Shown here: positions 1 to 6,312 of the stretch, in pieces
How the letters are laid out: each line of letters starts with the position of its first letter
How positions within the stretch are numbered: the stretch's first letter is position 1
DNA from: Bdellovibrionales bacterium
Lineage (GTDB): Bacteria > Bdellovibrionota > Bdellovibrionia > Bdellovibrionales > JAMPXM01
Length of the DNA stretch: 6,312 bases
Assembly: GCA_005792225.1 (NCBI GenBank)
Contig: SXSP01000210.1
Span: 1 to 6,312, forward strand
Reading direction: 5' to 3'
Program-made: the position numbers and the translations under genes
The notes under the pieces: model-generated
Databases searched by the model: none
Told to the model about the DNA's origin: nothing
Seen by the model: the letters and a program-made list of their open reading frames with translations, nothing else

Positions 1-422
1 ATTTGAACATCAACGAGCTCCGCCGCGATTTCGATAGGTTCGTTCAATCTGAACTCAACAAACGTACGCTTTGGACGAAGGACACTCCCGTCGACGAAAC
101 AGAGCTCTGGGCGGTTTGGGGACACGTTTACGTTGGAAGAATCTCAATCCGCCACAAACTCAACGCCGATCTTCAAGTTCTGGGAGGCCATATCGGCTAC
201 GACACCCGGCCCACATACCGGGGTCGCGGAATCGCTAGCGCGATGTTAACGCAAGCTCTACCGATCGCGAGAGAACTCGGTATCAAAGAAGTGCTTCTCA
301 CGTGCAATGACACCAATCTCCCTTCAATCAAGGTCATCGAAAAAAACGGCGGCGTCCTTCGCGAGACAAAACCTCAGTTCGAAGGCGGCCCGCTGAAGCG
401 CTACTACTGGATCCAACTTTGA
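1..422 (+). CDS. GNAT-family N-acetyltransferase, 5' end cut by window edge
   Basis: The 139 visible codons (frame starting at base 3) encode most of a GCN5-related N-acetyltransferase, which transfers an acetyl group from acetyl-CoA to an amine. The acetyl-CoA binding signature is clear: beta strand GGHIGYDTRP (61-70), then the pyrophosphate loop YRGRGIA with the R-x-x-G-x-A pattern at R73, G76 and A78. It is followed by helix MLTQALPIARELG (81-93), strand EVLLTCNDTN (96-105) and VIEKNGG (111-117), as in the single-domain Gram-negative acetyltransferases of about 170 residues. About 30 N-terminal residues are missing compared with that size. The TTG at base 3 is therefore probably an internal leucine and the true start lies outside the window. 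The TGA stop is at 420-422 and a small hairpin follows. The substrate cannot be deduced; amino acid, antibiotic or protein acetylation are all possible. It converges on the tRNA gene. Confidence 0.85.
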   Translation, partial: LNINELRRDFDRFVQSELNKRTLWTKDTPVDETELWAVWGHVYVGRISIRHKLNADLQVLGGHIGYDTRPTYRGRGIASAMLTQALPIARELGIKEVLLTCNDTNLPSIKVIEKNGGVLRETKPQFEGGPLKRYYWIQL

Positions 423-426
423 CCGA

Positions 427-444
427 ACTGGTCCCGGAACCAGT
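427..444. other. Small hairpin just after the acetyltransferase stop
   Basis: ACTGGT (427-432) and ACCAGT (439-444) form a 6-bp inverted repeat around a 6-base loop, beginning 5 bases after the TGA stop. There is no T-tract on either side, so it is at best a weak terminator or an mRNA 3'-end stabiliser. Confidence 0.35.
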
Positions 445-492
445 GAACGAGCGCTCTGCATTCCGCTCCAACAGATCGGCTACCGATCAAGT

Positions 493-503
493 GTGCGCGA
501 GAA
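493..503. repeat. 11-base copy of the tRNA-Leu 3' end (possible att-like direct repeat)
   Basis: GTGCGCGAGAA at 493-503 is identical to 717-727, which covers the end of the T-stem, the acceptor 3' arm, the discriminator and the first base of the CCA complement. Identity stops on both sides after 11 bases. Direct repeats of tRNA 3' ends are typical of integration scars, but no integrase or cargo is visible in the 213 bases between the two copies. Confidence 0.35.
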
Positions 504-516
504 ACGTGCGCAGCGG

Positions 517-541
517 CAAAACGTGCCAGTGGCACGTTTTG
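517..541. terminator. Perfect 11-bp hairpin, candidate bidirectional terminator
   Basis: CAAAACGTGCC (517-527) and GGCACGTTTTG (531-541) pair perfectly around a 3-base loop. A run of four T lies in the 3' arm on both strands, the pattern of a short bidirectional terminator between convergent genes (acetyltransferase from the left, tRNA-Leu from the right). The T-run is short and lies within the stem, so termination efficiency is uncertain. Confidence 0.4.
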
Positions 542-629
542 ATGCGCGCATAGAGCGGAGCGCACATAGGTCGAAGACCGTAGGGCGCGAAGTGATAAGT
601 CCATTCGACCGTGCAAAGCCACCGGAGAT

Positions 630-650
630 CCAAGAGGCAGCGCCTCTTGG
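630..650. repeat. Perfect 9-bp inverted repeat with 3-base loop
   Basis: CCAAGAGGC (630-638) and GCCTCTTGG (642-650) are exact reverse complements around AGC. No T-tract follows. It lies 65 bases beyond the tRNA 3' end, so on the minus strand it could be a processing or stability hairpin in the tRNA trailer. Confidence 0.45.
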
Positions 651-714
651 CATTCGCGACTGAACGTTAGTGAAGGAGGAAAGTGGAGGCCAGCGGCCGG
701 AACGACAGAAGAAA

Positions 715-801
715 TGGTGCGCGAGAATGGACTTGAACCATCATGCCCGTTAAGGCGCCAGCCCCTCAAGCTGGTGCGTCTACCAATTTCGCCACTCGCG
801 C
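715..801 (-). tRNA. tRNA-Leu (anticodon GAG), CCA encoded
   Basis: Read on the minus strand, the 87-base sequence folds as a class II tRNA. The acceptor GCGCGAG (795-801) pairs with CTCGCGC (719-725), followed by discriminator A and encoded CCA (715-717). The D-arm contains TGGTAGACGC. The anticodon stem CCAGC/GCTGG encloses loop TTGAGGG, giving anticodon GAG at bases 765-767 of the + strand, for CUC and CUU codons. The variable arm is long, with GCC/GGC pairing, as expected for leucine. The T-loop is TTCAAGT with stem GATGG/CCATT. Its promoter candidate lies just upstream at 842-870. The neighbouring CDSs use CTC very often, so this isoacceptor reads a major leucine codon. Confidence 0.97.
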
Positions 802-841
802 ACAGATGTAGACTCGATCTAATAACCGTGAGGAAGAACCG

Positions 842-870
842 TTATTCACCAAAGGTCTGGGTGATGTCAA
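842..870 (-). promoter_or_regulatory. Candidate sigma-70 type promoter of tRNA-Leu
   Basis: On the minus strand a perfect -35 box TTGACA (870-865) is followed after 17 bases by GAATAA (847-842), a moderate match to TATAAT. Transcription would start near 835, about 34 bases before the mature tRNA end at 801, a reasonable leader for RNase P processing. The inverted repeat AATAAC (821-826)/GTTATT (841-846) overlaps the -10 region and the start point. Confidence 0.45.
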
Positions 871-968
871 TCGTGGGAAACAAGCAGCTTTAAAAATTCC
901 TCGACCCAGATCCAGAACGGCGCGCCAAACTGCCGCAAAATTCATCACAGGACGAACATAAGCGGGCC

Positions 969-990
969 TGAATTTGTGATCCAAAATTCA
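969..990. promoter_or_regulatory. 7-bp dyad, possible operator
   Basis: TGAATTT (969-975) and AAATTCA (984-990) are exact reverse complements separated by 8 bases. The size and AT-rich arms are compatible with a dimeric repressor site upstream of the small-gene unit. No specific regulator is recognised; the spacing does not fit a CRP/FNR site. Confidence 0.2.
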
Positions 991-1112
991 CTTTGGTTGC
1001 ACCTCACGACAACAGATTAACCGGACGAACTCACCCGAAGTGTCGTACTTTACAGAGATGGACGGTTCACTGACGAACCGGTTCCTCTCTGGTCGACAGC
1101 GGGAGGAGCAAA

Positions 1113-1253
1113 ATGGCGCTCAAGGATTTAGAGCAACTCACCGGGGAACTCCAGAAACTCGCCCAGCTCTTGCGGCAAGAAACCCGGCCTCAGGCCCGAT
1201 GGGTCATCCTCAAGCGGGTCCATGAAATCATGTCTTTGATCGAGAGGGGTTAA
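1113..1253 (+). CDS. Small charged helical protein, unrecognised (46 aa)
   Basis: The ATG at 1113 follows an excellent Shine-Dalgarno sequence, GGAGG at 1102-1106 with a 6-base gap, and the frame ends in TAA at 1251. The 46-residue product has no signal peptide or membrane segment. It is rich in Leu, Glu, Gln, Lys and Arg with helix-like periodicity: LKDLEQLTGELQKLAQLLRQ (3-22), a short RPQAR turn (25-29), then WVILKRVHEIMSLIERG (30-46). A two-helix hairpin or short coiled coil is likely. Codon choice (CTC, GTC and ATC preferred) matches the neighbouring core genes, supporting real translation. The next small gene starts 4 bases after the stop, so the two are probably co-transcribed. I do not recognise a family. 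An adaptor or partner of the downstream membrane peptide is an inference from adjacency only. Confidence 0.65.
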   Translation: MALKDLEQLTGELQKLAQLLRQETRPQARWVILKRVHEIMSLIERG

Positions 1254-1257
1254 TCCG

Positions 1258-1401
1258 ATGATCGATTCTTTAGTGTTCTTCGTCCTCGTCGCAGCCTACA
1301 TCCTCGTCGGTTTCGCGGTCCTGAGCGAGCAGCTCGGCAGCGCGCAGTCGAATAAGAAATTGGTTCCTGTCAGAATCCGTTCGCGGCACTCAAAAGAGTG
1401 A
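1258..1401 (+). CDS. Small single-span membrane protein, unrecognised (47 aa)
   Basis: The ATG at 1258 lies 4 bases after the preceding small gene's stop, with GAGAGGGG (1242-1249) as a ribosome-binding site 8 bases upstream. The frame ends in TGA at 1399-1401. After the short N-terminus MIDS comes a hydrophobic stretch, residues 5-22 (LVFFVLVAAYILVGFAVL), long enough for one membrane helix. The tail is polar and basic (KK 33-34, several Arg/Lys to 46). The positive-inside rule predicts the C-terminus in the cytoplasm. The last codons and the stop lie inside an RNA hairpin (1377-1413), so translation and RNA structure overlap here. No family is recognised. Small membrane subunits or regulators of larger complexes often look like this, but no partner is shown. 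Confidence 0.6.
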   Translation: MIDSLVFFVLVAAYILVGFAVLSEQLGSAQSNKKLVPVRIRSRHSKE

Positions 1402-1413
1402 CCGAGGGAACGG
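1377..1413 (+). other. Hairpin spanning the stop codon of the second small gene
   Basis: CCGTTC (1377-1382) pairs with GAACGG (1408-1413). Inside, CGG (1384-1386) pairs with CCG (1402-1404), and CACTC (1387-1391) pairs with GAGTG (1396-1400) around an AAAA loop. This gives 14 base pairs interrupted by a small internal loop and one bulged A. The TGA stop is inside the hairpin. Confidence 0.5.
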
Positions 1414-1447
1414 CTTTCTCCTTGTTGGTGTGAGTGTCCGTATAGGT

Positions 1448-1482
1448 CCTCGAAAGCGAGTTTCTCCTCTCGACTTTCGGGG
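1448..1482 (+). other. Second hairpin in the 3' region of the small-gene unit
   Basis: CGAAAG plus CGAG (1451-1460) pair with CTCG (1469-1472) and CTTTCG (1474-1479), with a bulged A at 1473 and an 8-base pyrimidine-rich loop. The outer pairs C1448-G1482, C1449-G1481 and T1450-G1480 extend the stem to about 13 pairs. It lies between the stop-codon hairpin and the terminator. Confidence 0.5.
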
Positions 1483-1493
1483 TTAGTTGGTGG

Positions 1494-1531
1494 CCGGGTG
1501 GCGTTCGTAAGAGCGTCCACCCGGTTTTTTT
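1494..1531 (+). terminator. Strong intrinsic terminator of the small-gene unit
   Basis: CCGGGTGG (1494-1501) pairs with CCACCCGG (1517-1524), and inner CG (1502-1503) with CG (1514-1515) across a bulged T. Seven T residues follow directly (1525-1531). This is a textbook Rho-independent terminator on the + strand. It ends the small-gene transcript and separates it from queA, which starts 71 bases later. Confidence 0.9.
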
Positions 1532-1552
1532 ATTGGCCGGTATTTTTATAGC
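1521..1552. repeat. Imperfect tandem duplication of 16 bases at the terminator tail
   Basis: CCGGTTTTTTTATTGG (1521-1536) is followed immediately by CCGGTATTTTTATAGC (1537-1552), matching at 13 of 16 positions. The second copy forms the AT-rich segment upstream of queA and could carry a TATAG-like -10 element, though no good -35 partner is visible. Confidence 0.35.
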
Positions 1553-1602
1553 CTCAAACCACGCGCATTGCCGCACGGGCGAAGACCTGCTAGTCCCATC
1601 CC

Positions 1603-3779
<2,177 letters not shown>

Positions 3780-3797
3780 GTCACCCGAAGTCAGTGT

Positions 3798-3825
3798 CAA
3801 CGGCTGAACGTTGCTTCAGCCGTTG
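3798..3825. other. Perfect 11-bp hairpin between tgt and yajC
   Basis: CAACGGCTGAA (3798-3808) and TTCAGCCGTTG (3815-3825) pair perfectly around loop CGTTGC, starting 18 bases after the tgt stop. No T-tract follows, so it is not a typical intrinsic terminator. It could be an inefficient terminator, a processing or stability element separating tgt from the sec genes, or a protein-binding dyad. Confidence 0.5.
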
Positions 3826-3855
3826 CATATCGTCGTAAAACATGGAAAGTTTTCA

Positions 3856-3888
3856 CCTTCGACGTCTTTTTGTTCTTCGAAGGAGAGA
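3856..3888 (+). promoter_or_regulatory. yajC ribosome-binding site with overlapping hairpin
   Basis: AAGGAGAGA (3880-3888) is a strong Shine-Dalgarno sequence ahead of the ATG at 3893 and fixes this start over the upstream in-frame ATG at 3842, which has none. CCTTCGA (3856-3862) can pair with TCGAAGG (3877-3883), a 7-bp stem whose 3' arm covers the first half of the Shine-Dalgarno. This could modulate yajC translation. Confidence 0.5.
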
Positions 3889-3892
3889 TCCT

Positions 3893-4288
3893 ATGTCGCC
3901 GTTTCGCGGACTTTTGAACTCACGCGTCCTCATGACTTTGTCTTCCGTCCTCTTCGCTTCGGTTGAAGCCATGGCCCAGGCGCCCGCTGGCGGGCCCGCG
4001 CCGTCACCGTTCGTGCAAATGGTGCCCCTCGTGGTCGTGATCGGGATCATGTACTTCCTGGTTCTCCGGCCCCAAATGAAAAAACAAAAGCAACACCAAG
4101 AGTTCGTCACGCAGCTCAAGCGCGGCGAGGAAGTGCTCACCACGGGCGGCATCCTCGGTCGCATCGAAGGTTTGACCGACATGTACGTAACTCTTGAAGT
4201 CGCCCCCGGCGTGCGGATCCGCGTGGTTCGCAGCCAGATCGCATCTTTGGTTCCCAACGTGACATCAGGCGCTGAGGTAAAAGCATGA
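3893..4288 (+). CDS. yajC: Sec translocon accessory protein YajC
   Basis: YajC is a small inner-membrane protein that associates with SecD and SecF and contacts the SecYEG/YidC machinery. The 131-residue product has the family transmembrane helix at 41-58 (VQMVPLVVVIGIMYFLVL), then the hallmark RPQMKKQKQHQE (59-70). The cytoplasmic domain contains RGEEVLTTGGILGRI (77-91) and VRIRVVRSQIASLV (107-120). A second hydrophobic stretch near the N-terminus (about 12-24) ends in EAMAQA and resembles a cleavable signal peptide (AMA before Q29). E. coli YajC (110 residues) lacks this. The start at 3893 is chosen for its Shine-Dalgarno; the longer frame from 3842 would add an arginine-rich leader without one. 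The TGA stop overlaps the secD ATG (ATGA), so translational coupling is likely. Confidence 0.95.
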   Translation: MSPFRGLLNSRVLMTLSSVLFASVEAMAQAPAGGPAPSPFVQMVPLVVVIGIMYFLVLRPQMKKQKQHQEFVTQLKRGEEVLTTGGILGRIEGLTDMYVTLEVAPGVRIRVVRSQIASLVPNVTSGAEVKA

Positions 4289-5976
4289 TCGAGAGTCTTC
4301 GAGTTCGCTGGGCGATTATCGCCGTCGTATTTTTAGGAGCCCTGGTTTGGACGCTCCCAAATTTCATTAATACCGAGAAGATGTGGTGGCCGACAAAGAG
4401 CCGCATGGTTCTCGGTCTCGACATTCAAGGCGGATCGCACTTGGTCCTCCGCGTGGATGTCGACTCGGCCATCAAGCAGGACACGGCCCGCACGGCCGAA
4501 GCTCTGAAAAACGAAATGGCGGAAGAAAAAACGCCCGTAAAAGCCGTGAACGTCACGAATCCGCTCAATGGTTCGATGGCGATCGAGCTCAACAAGGCCG
4601 AAGACGCGGCCGCCGTGAGGACATACCTCGACAAGTTTTACAGCGGTGTCATCCAGATCACGAATGAGACTCCGCAAACGATGTCGATTCAGTTCACTGA
4701 GCTGCACATTCGCGATTTCAGAAGTAAGCTTCTCGATCAGGCGATCGCGACGATTCGGAACCGGAGTGAAGAATTCGGCGTTGCCGAGCCGAGCATCACA
4801 GCACAAGGAACGGATCGCATCCTCGTTCAGCTTCCCGGTATCAAGGATGCATCCACGGCGAAAGATTTGATTAACCGTACAGCTCGACTCGATTTCATGA
4901 TCGTCGACAATTCGGTCTCCGAGCAGTCGCTCGTCGCGATGATCGACGAGGCGGAAAAGGCGGGGAACTTCAAATTCGCCGATATGAAGTACTCGCAATA
5001 CGTCGACAAATTGAATGAAGCTTTGAAGGCGAAATTGCCTCCTAACTCCGTTGTCTATTTCGAGAAGCCTGAGAATGCAGCGTCGATGGAAGTTGCCCGT
5101 CGACCCTATGTCTTAAAGACCAACCAAATCGTTATGGGTGATCGTCTTACGAACGCTCAGGTCGGAATCGGTGAGTTCGGAAAACCGGTCGTTCATTTCA
5201 CGTTTGATGCAATCGGCGCGCGCCAATTCGGCGACCTCACGACGAAACATTCGCGCGAGCAGATGGCCATCGTTCTCGACAAAATCGTGAAGTCAGCACC
5301 TTCGATCAACGAACCGATCACGGGCGGCCGCGGTCAGATCACCTTGGGTGGCGGTCGCGATCACAACCAGAGTCTCGCGGAAGCGAAGGTCATCTCGACG
5401 GCACTCCGCGCGGGCGCTTTGCCCGCGACTCTCGAGCAACTCGAAGAGAGAACCGTCGGTCCGAGCCTCGGCGCCGATGCGATTCAGAAAGGTCAATTGG
5501 GGGCGGCGGTGGCGGCTCTCTTGGTCTTCGGATTCATGGCTCTCTACTACAAAGGCTTCGGAATCATCGCGGATCTTGCGCTGGCGTTTAACCTTTTGAT
5601 CACGGTCGCGATCTTGAGCTCGCTCGGTGCGACCCTGACGCTTCCGGGTGTCGCGGGACTTGCGCTGACCCTCGGGATCTCGGTCGACGCGAGCGTCATC
5701 ATCTTCGAGAGGATCAAAGAAGAAATGCGCCACGGGAAGTCCCTCTGGGGTGCGATCCGTGAAGGCTACGACCGCGCTTTCTCATCGATCTTCGATTCGA
5801 ACGTTACGTCGATCGCGGTCTGCGTGGTTCTCTATTACTACGGAACTGGCCCGGTCCGCGGCTTCGCGGTGACGCTCCTTACAGGACTTGTCATCACGAC
5901 GTTCACGGCCGTCTTCTTCACTCGCGCGGTGATCGATTTGTTGGTCGGCCGTTGGAAATGGAAATTGCCGGTTTAA
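4285..5976 (+). CDS. secD: Protein translocase subunit SecD
   Basis: SecD, with SecF, uses the proton-motive force to pull exported proteins out of SecYEG on the periplasmic side. The 563-residue protein is slightly shorter than E. coli SecD (615). It has the standard layout: transmembrane helix 1 (about 9-27), the D-x-Q-G-G motif at 46-50 (GLDIQGGSHLVL), and a large periplasmic P1 region to about 400. The other five helices are at about 405-422, 427-447, 454-474, 505-522 and 526-553. The proton-relay aspartate of helix 4 is Asp468 in ISVDASVIIFERI; many homologues have VDAN here, so Ser470 is a mild variant. GTGPVRGFA (520-528) is also conserved. The ATG overlaps the yajC stop by 4 bases and secF follows 28 bases downstream, consistent with one operon. 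Confidence 0.98.
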   Translation: MIESLRVRWAIIAVVFLGALVWTLPNFINTEKMWWPTKSRMVLGLDIQGGSHLVLRVDVDSAIKQDTARTAEALKNEMAEEKTPVKAVNVTNPLNGSMAIELNKAEDAAAVRTYLDKFYSGVIQITNETPQTMSIQFTELHIRDFRSKLLDQAIATIRNRSEEFGVAEPSITAQGTDRILVQLPGIKDASTAKDLINRTARLDFMIVDNSVSEQSLVAMIDEAEKAGNFKFADMKYSQYVDKLNEALKAKLPPNSVVYFEKPENAASMEVARRPYVLKTNQIVMGDRLTNAQVGIGEFGKPVVHFTFDAIGARQFGDLTTKHSREQMAIVLDKIVKSAPSINEPITGGRGQITLGGGRDHNQSLAEAKVISTALRAGALPATLEQLEERTVGPSLGADAIQKGQLGAAVAALLVFGFMALYYKGFGIIADLALAFNLLITVAILSSLGATLTLPGVAGLALTLGISVDASVIIFERIKEEMRHGKSLWGAIREGYDRAFSSIFDSNVTSIAVCVVLYYYGTGPVRGFAVTLLTGLVITTFTAVFFTRAVIDLLVGRWKWKLPV

Positions 5977-6004
5977 TCGGCTTCAGGAAAACAAGGAAAC
6001 ACAA

Positions 6005-6312
6005 ATGGCAAATCCATCAGCAACTCCTGCAGCAAAAACTACCGACCACGGCGGTAAGTACGATTTCGTTCGTTGGGCTCCGCTCTTTGGCGGTATCTCG
6101 CTCGTCTTGACGATTCTCTCGATCGTCCTCGTCTTCACGCGCGGCCTCAATTACGGAATCGATTTCTCGGGCGGAACGGAAATCCAGGTCCGCTTTGACA
6201 AGCCGGTCGATGCGTCCCAGCTTCGCGAGGCGATTCTCGCGACGGGCGCGAAAGAGCCCTCCATCCAATCCTTCGGCGGAACGAACGAGTTTTTGATTCG
6301 TCTGGAGTCTCC
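6005..6312 (+). CDS. secF: Protein translocase subunit SecF, 3' end outside window
   Basis: SecF is the second proton-driven subunit of the SecDF export motor. Only the first 102 codons are visible; the frame is open to the window edge. The ATG at 6005 has AAGGA (5993-5997) seven bases upstream and sits 28 bases after the secD stop. A polar, Ala/Thr-rich cytoplasmic start (1-18) precedes transmembrane helix 1 (about 25-45, PLFGGISLVLTILSIVLVF). The family signature GIDFSGGTEIQVRF (51-64) follows, and then the start of the periplasmic P1 domain (PVDASQLREAILATGAKEPS, 67-86). About 200 further residues, including the five remaining helices and their proton-relay residues, lie beyond the window. 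Confidence 0.96.
   Translation, partial: MANPSATPAAKTTDHGGKYDFVRWAPLFGGISLVLTILSIVLVFTRGLNYGIDFSGGTEIQVRFDKPVDASQLREAILATGAKEPSIQSFGGTNEFLIRLES

Larger units (their letters stand above)
423..714. other. Non-coding, dyad-rich block between acetyltransferase and tRNA-Leu
   Basis: I find no convincing gene on either strand in these 292 bases. The long minus-strand reading frame here reads into the tRNA and has no protein-like pattern. The block is dense in symmetry: inverted repeats at 427-444, 494-512 (TGCGC/GCGCA), 517-541 (11 bp), 569-579 (GGTC GAA GACC), 630-650 (9 bp) and 688-698 (GGCC AGC GGCC), plus a palindrome ATGCGCGCAT at 542-551. GGTCGAA (569-575) also pairs with TTCGACC (604-610). 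This looks like a structured or repetitive element beside a tRNA. It may be transcribed as the trailer of the minus-strand tRNA. Confidence 0.5.
802..1112. other. Intergenic region between tRNA-Leu and small-gene pair
   Basis: These 311 bases separate two divergently transcribed units and carry no gene I can support. They hold the tRNA promoter candidate (842-870), a 7-bp dyad TGAATTT/AAATTCA (969-975 and 984-990), a repeated CAAAATTCA (936-944 and 982-990), and a 6-bp hairpin CGGTTC/GAACCG (1063-1068 and 1075-1080). I do not see a strong + strand -35/-10 pair for the small genes. Their promoter should lie somewhere between about 960 and 1090. Confidence 0.5.

Noticed and set aside
404..984. 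Two minus-strand reading frames (404-769 and 766-984) of 121 and 72 codons
   Set aside because: Both read through the tRNA-Leu gene (the second ends in the typical translated tRNA pattern RVAKLVDAP). Neither has protein-like features or a good ribosome-binding site.
976..991. CRP/FNR-type site GTGA...TCAC
   Set aside because: The half-sites are 8 bases apart rather than 6 and the flanks do not match, so I kept only the generic dyad.
1040..1225. 61-codon + strand frame starting at 1040
   Set aside because: It overlaps the 46-codon gene at 1113 in another frame. It lacks a Shine-Dalgarno and its composition (Gly/Pro/Arg/Ala) is that of a shadow frame.
1377..1531. 6S RNA, SRP RNA or tmRNA
   Set aside because: There is no long closing stem with central bubble, no SRP GGAA/AGCA loop motif and no tRNA-like end.
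1296..1576. Minus-strand frames of 74 and 68 codons over the hairpin region
   Set aside because: They run across the terminator and hairpins, lack ribosome-binding sites and resemble no protein.
1402..1602. preQ1 riboswitch ahead of queA-tgt
   Set aside because: I looked for the preQ1-I stem-loop with its A-rich tail and for the preQ1-II pattern. Neither is present, and the structures seen belong to the upstream transcript's end.
3811..3840. Promoter ahead of yajC (TTGCTT ... GTAAAA)
   Set aside because: Matches to both boxes are weak and the -35 lies in the hairpin, which is not enough to annotate.
3842..3892. Longer YajC starting at the ATG at 3842
   Set aside because: There is no Shine-Dalgarno before 3842. 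The added residues are an arginine-rich stretch absent from the family, and a strong site precedes 3893.

Overview
The window holds a stretch of a bacterial chromosome with moderately high G+C (estimated by eye in the mid-50s %). The queA-tgt-yajC-secD-secF order is the classical arrangement known from E. coli and many other Gram-negative bacteria. With the separate SecD and SecF proteins it points to a Gram-negative, proteobacteria-like organism. A Bdellovibrio-like or other deep-branching relative is possible, but nothing here proves a genus. The window is mostly core chromosome. I see no CRISPR array, transposase, integrase or phage gene.

Left part (1-801). The 3' portion of a GNAT acetyltransferase gene runs on the + strand and is cut by the window edge. 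It converges on a tRNA-Leu(GAG) gene with an encoded CCA on the - strand. The 292 bases between them are non-coding and rich in dyad symmetry: several perfect hairpins, a 10-base palindrome, and an 11-base copy of the tRNA 3' end about 220 bases beyond the tRNA. A plausible sigma-70 type promoter for the tRNA lies at 842-870.

Middle part (802-1602). Two unrecognised small genes are encoded on the + strand, 46 and 47 codons long and 4 bases apart. The first has a near-perfect Shine-Dalgarno sequence and encodes a charged helical protein. The second encodes a single-span membrane protein. Downstream come three hairpins in a row. The first overlaps the second gene's stop codon and the last is a strong intrinsic terminator with seven T residues, so this small unit is insulated from queA.

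Right part (1603-6312). queA and tgt overlap by 13 bases and encode two steps of queuosine tRNA modification: Tgt exchanges guanine-34 for preQ1, then QueA adds the epoxycyclopentanediol group from SAM. A 113-base gap with a perfect 11-bp hairpin and a Shine-Dalgarno-proximal hairpin leads to yajC. yajC overlaps secD by 4 bases (ATGA), and secF follows 28 bases later and runs off the window. YajC, SecD and SecF form the accessory complex that associates with SecYEG and uses the proton gradient to drive late steps of protein export.

The most interesting parts are the small-gene pair with its structured 3' end and the tRNA-flanking dyad-rich block.
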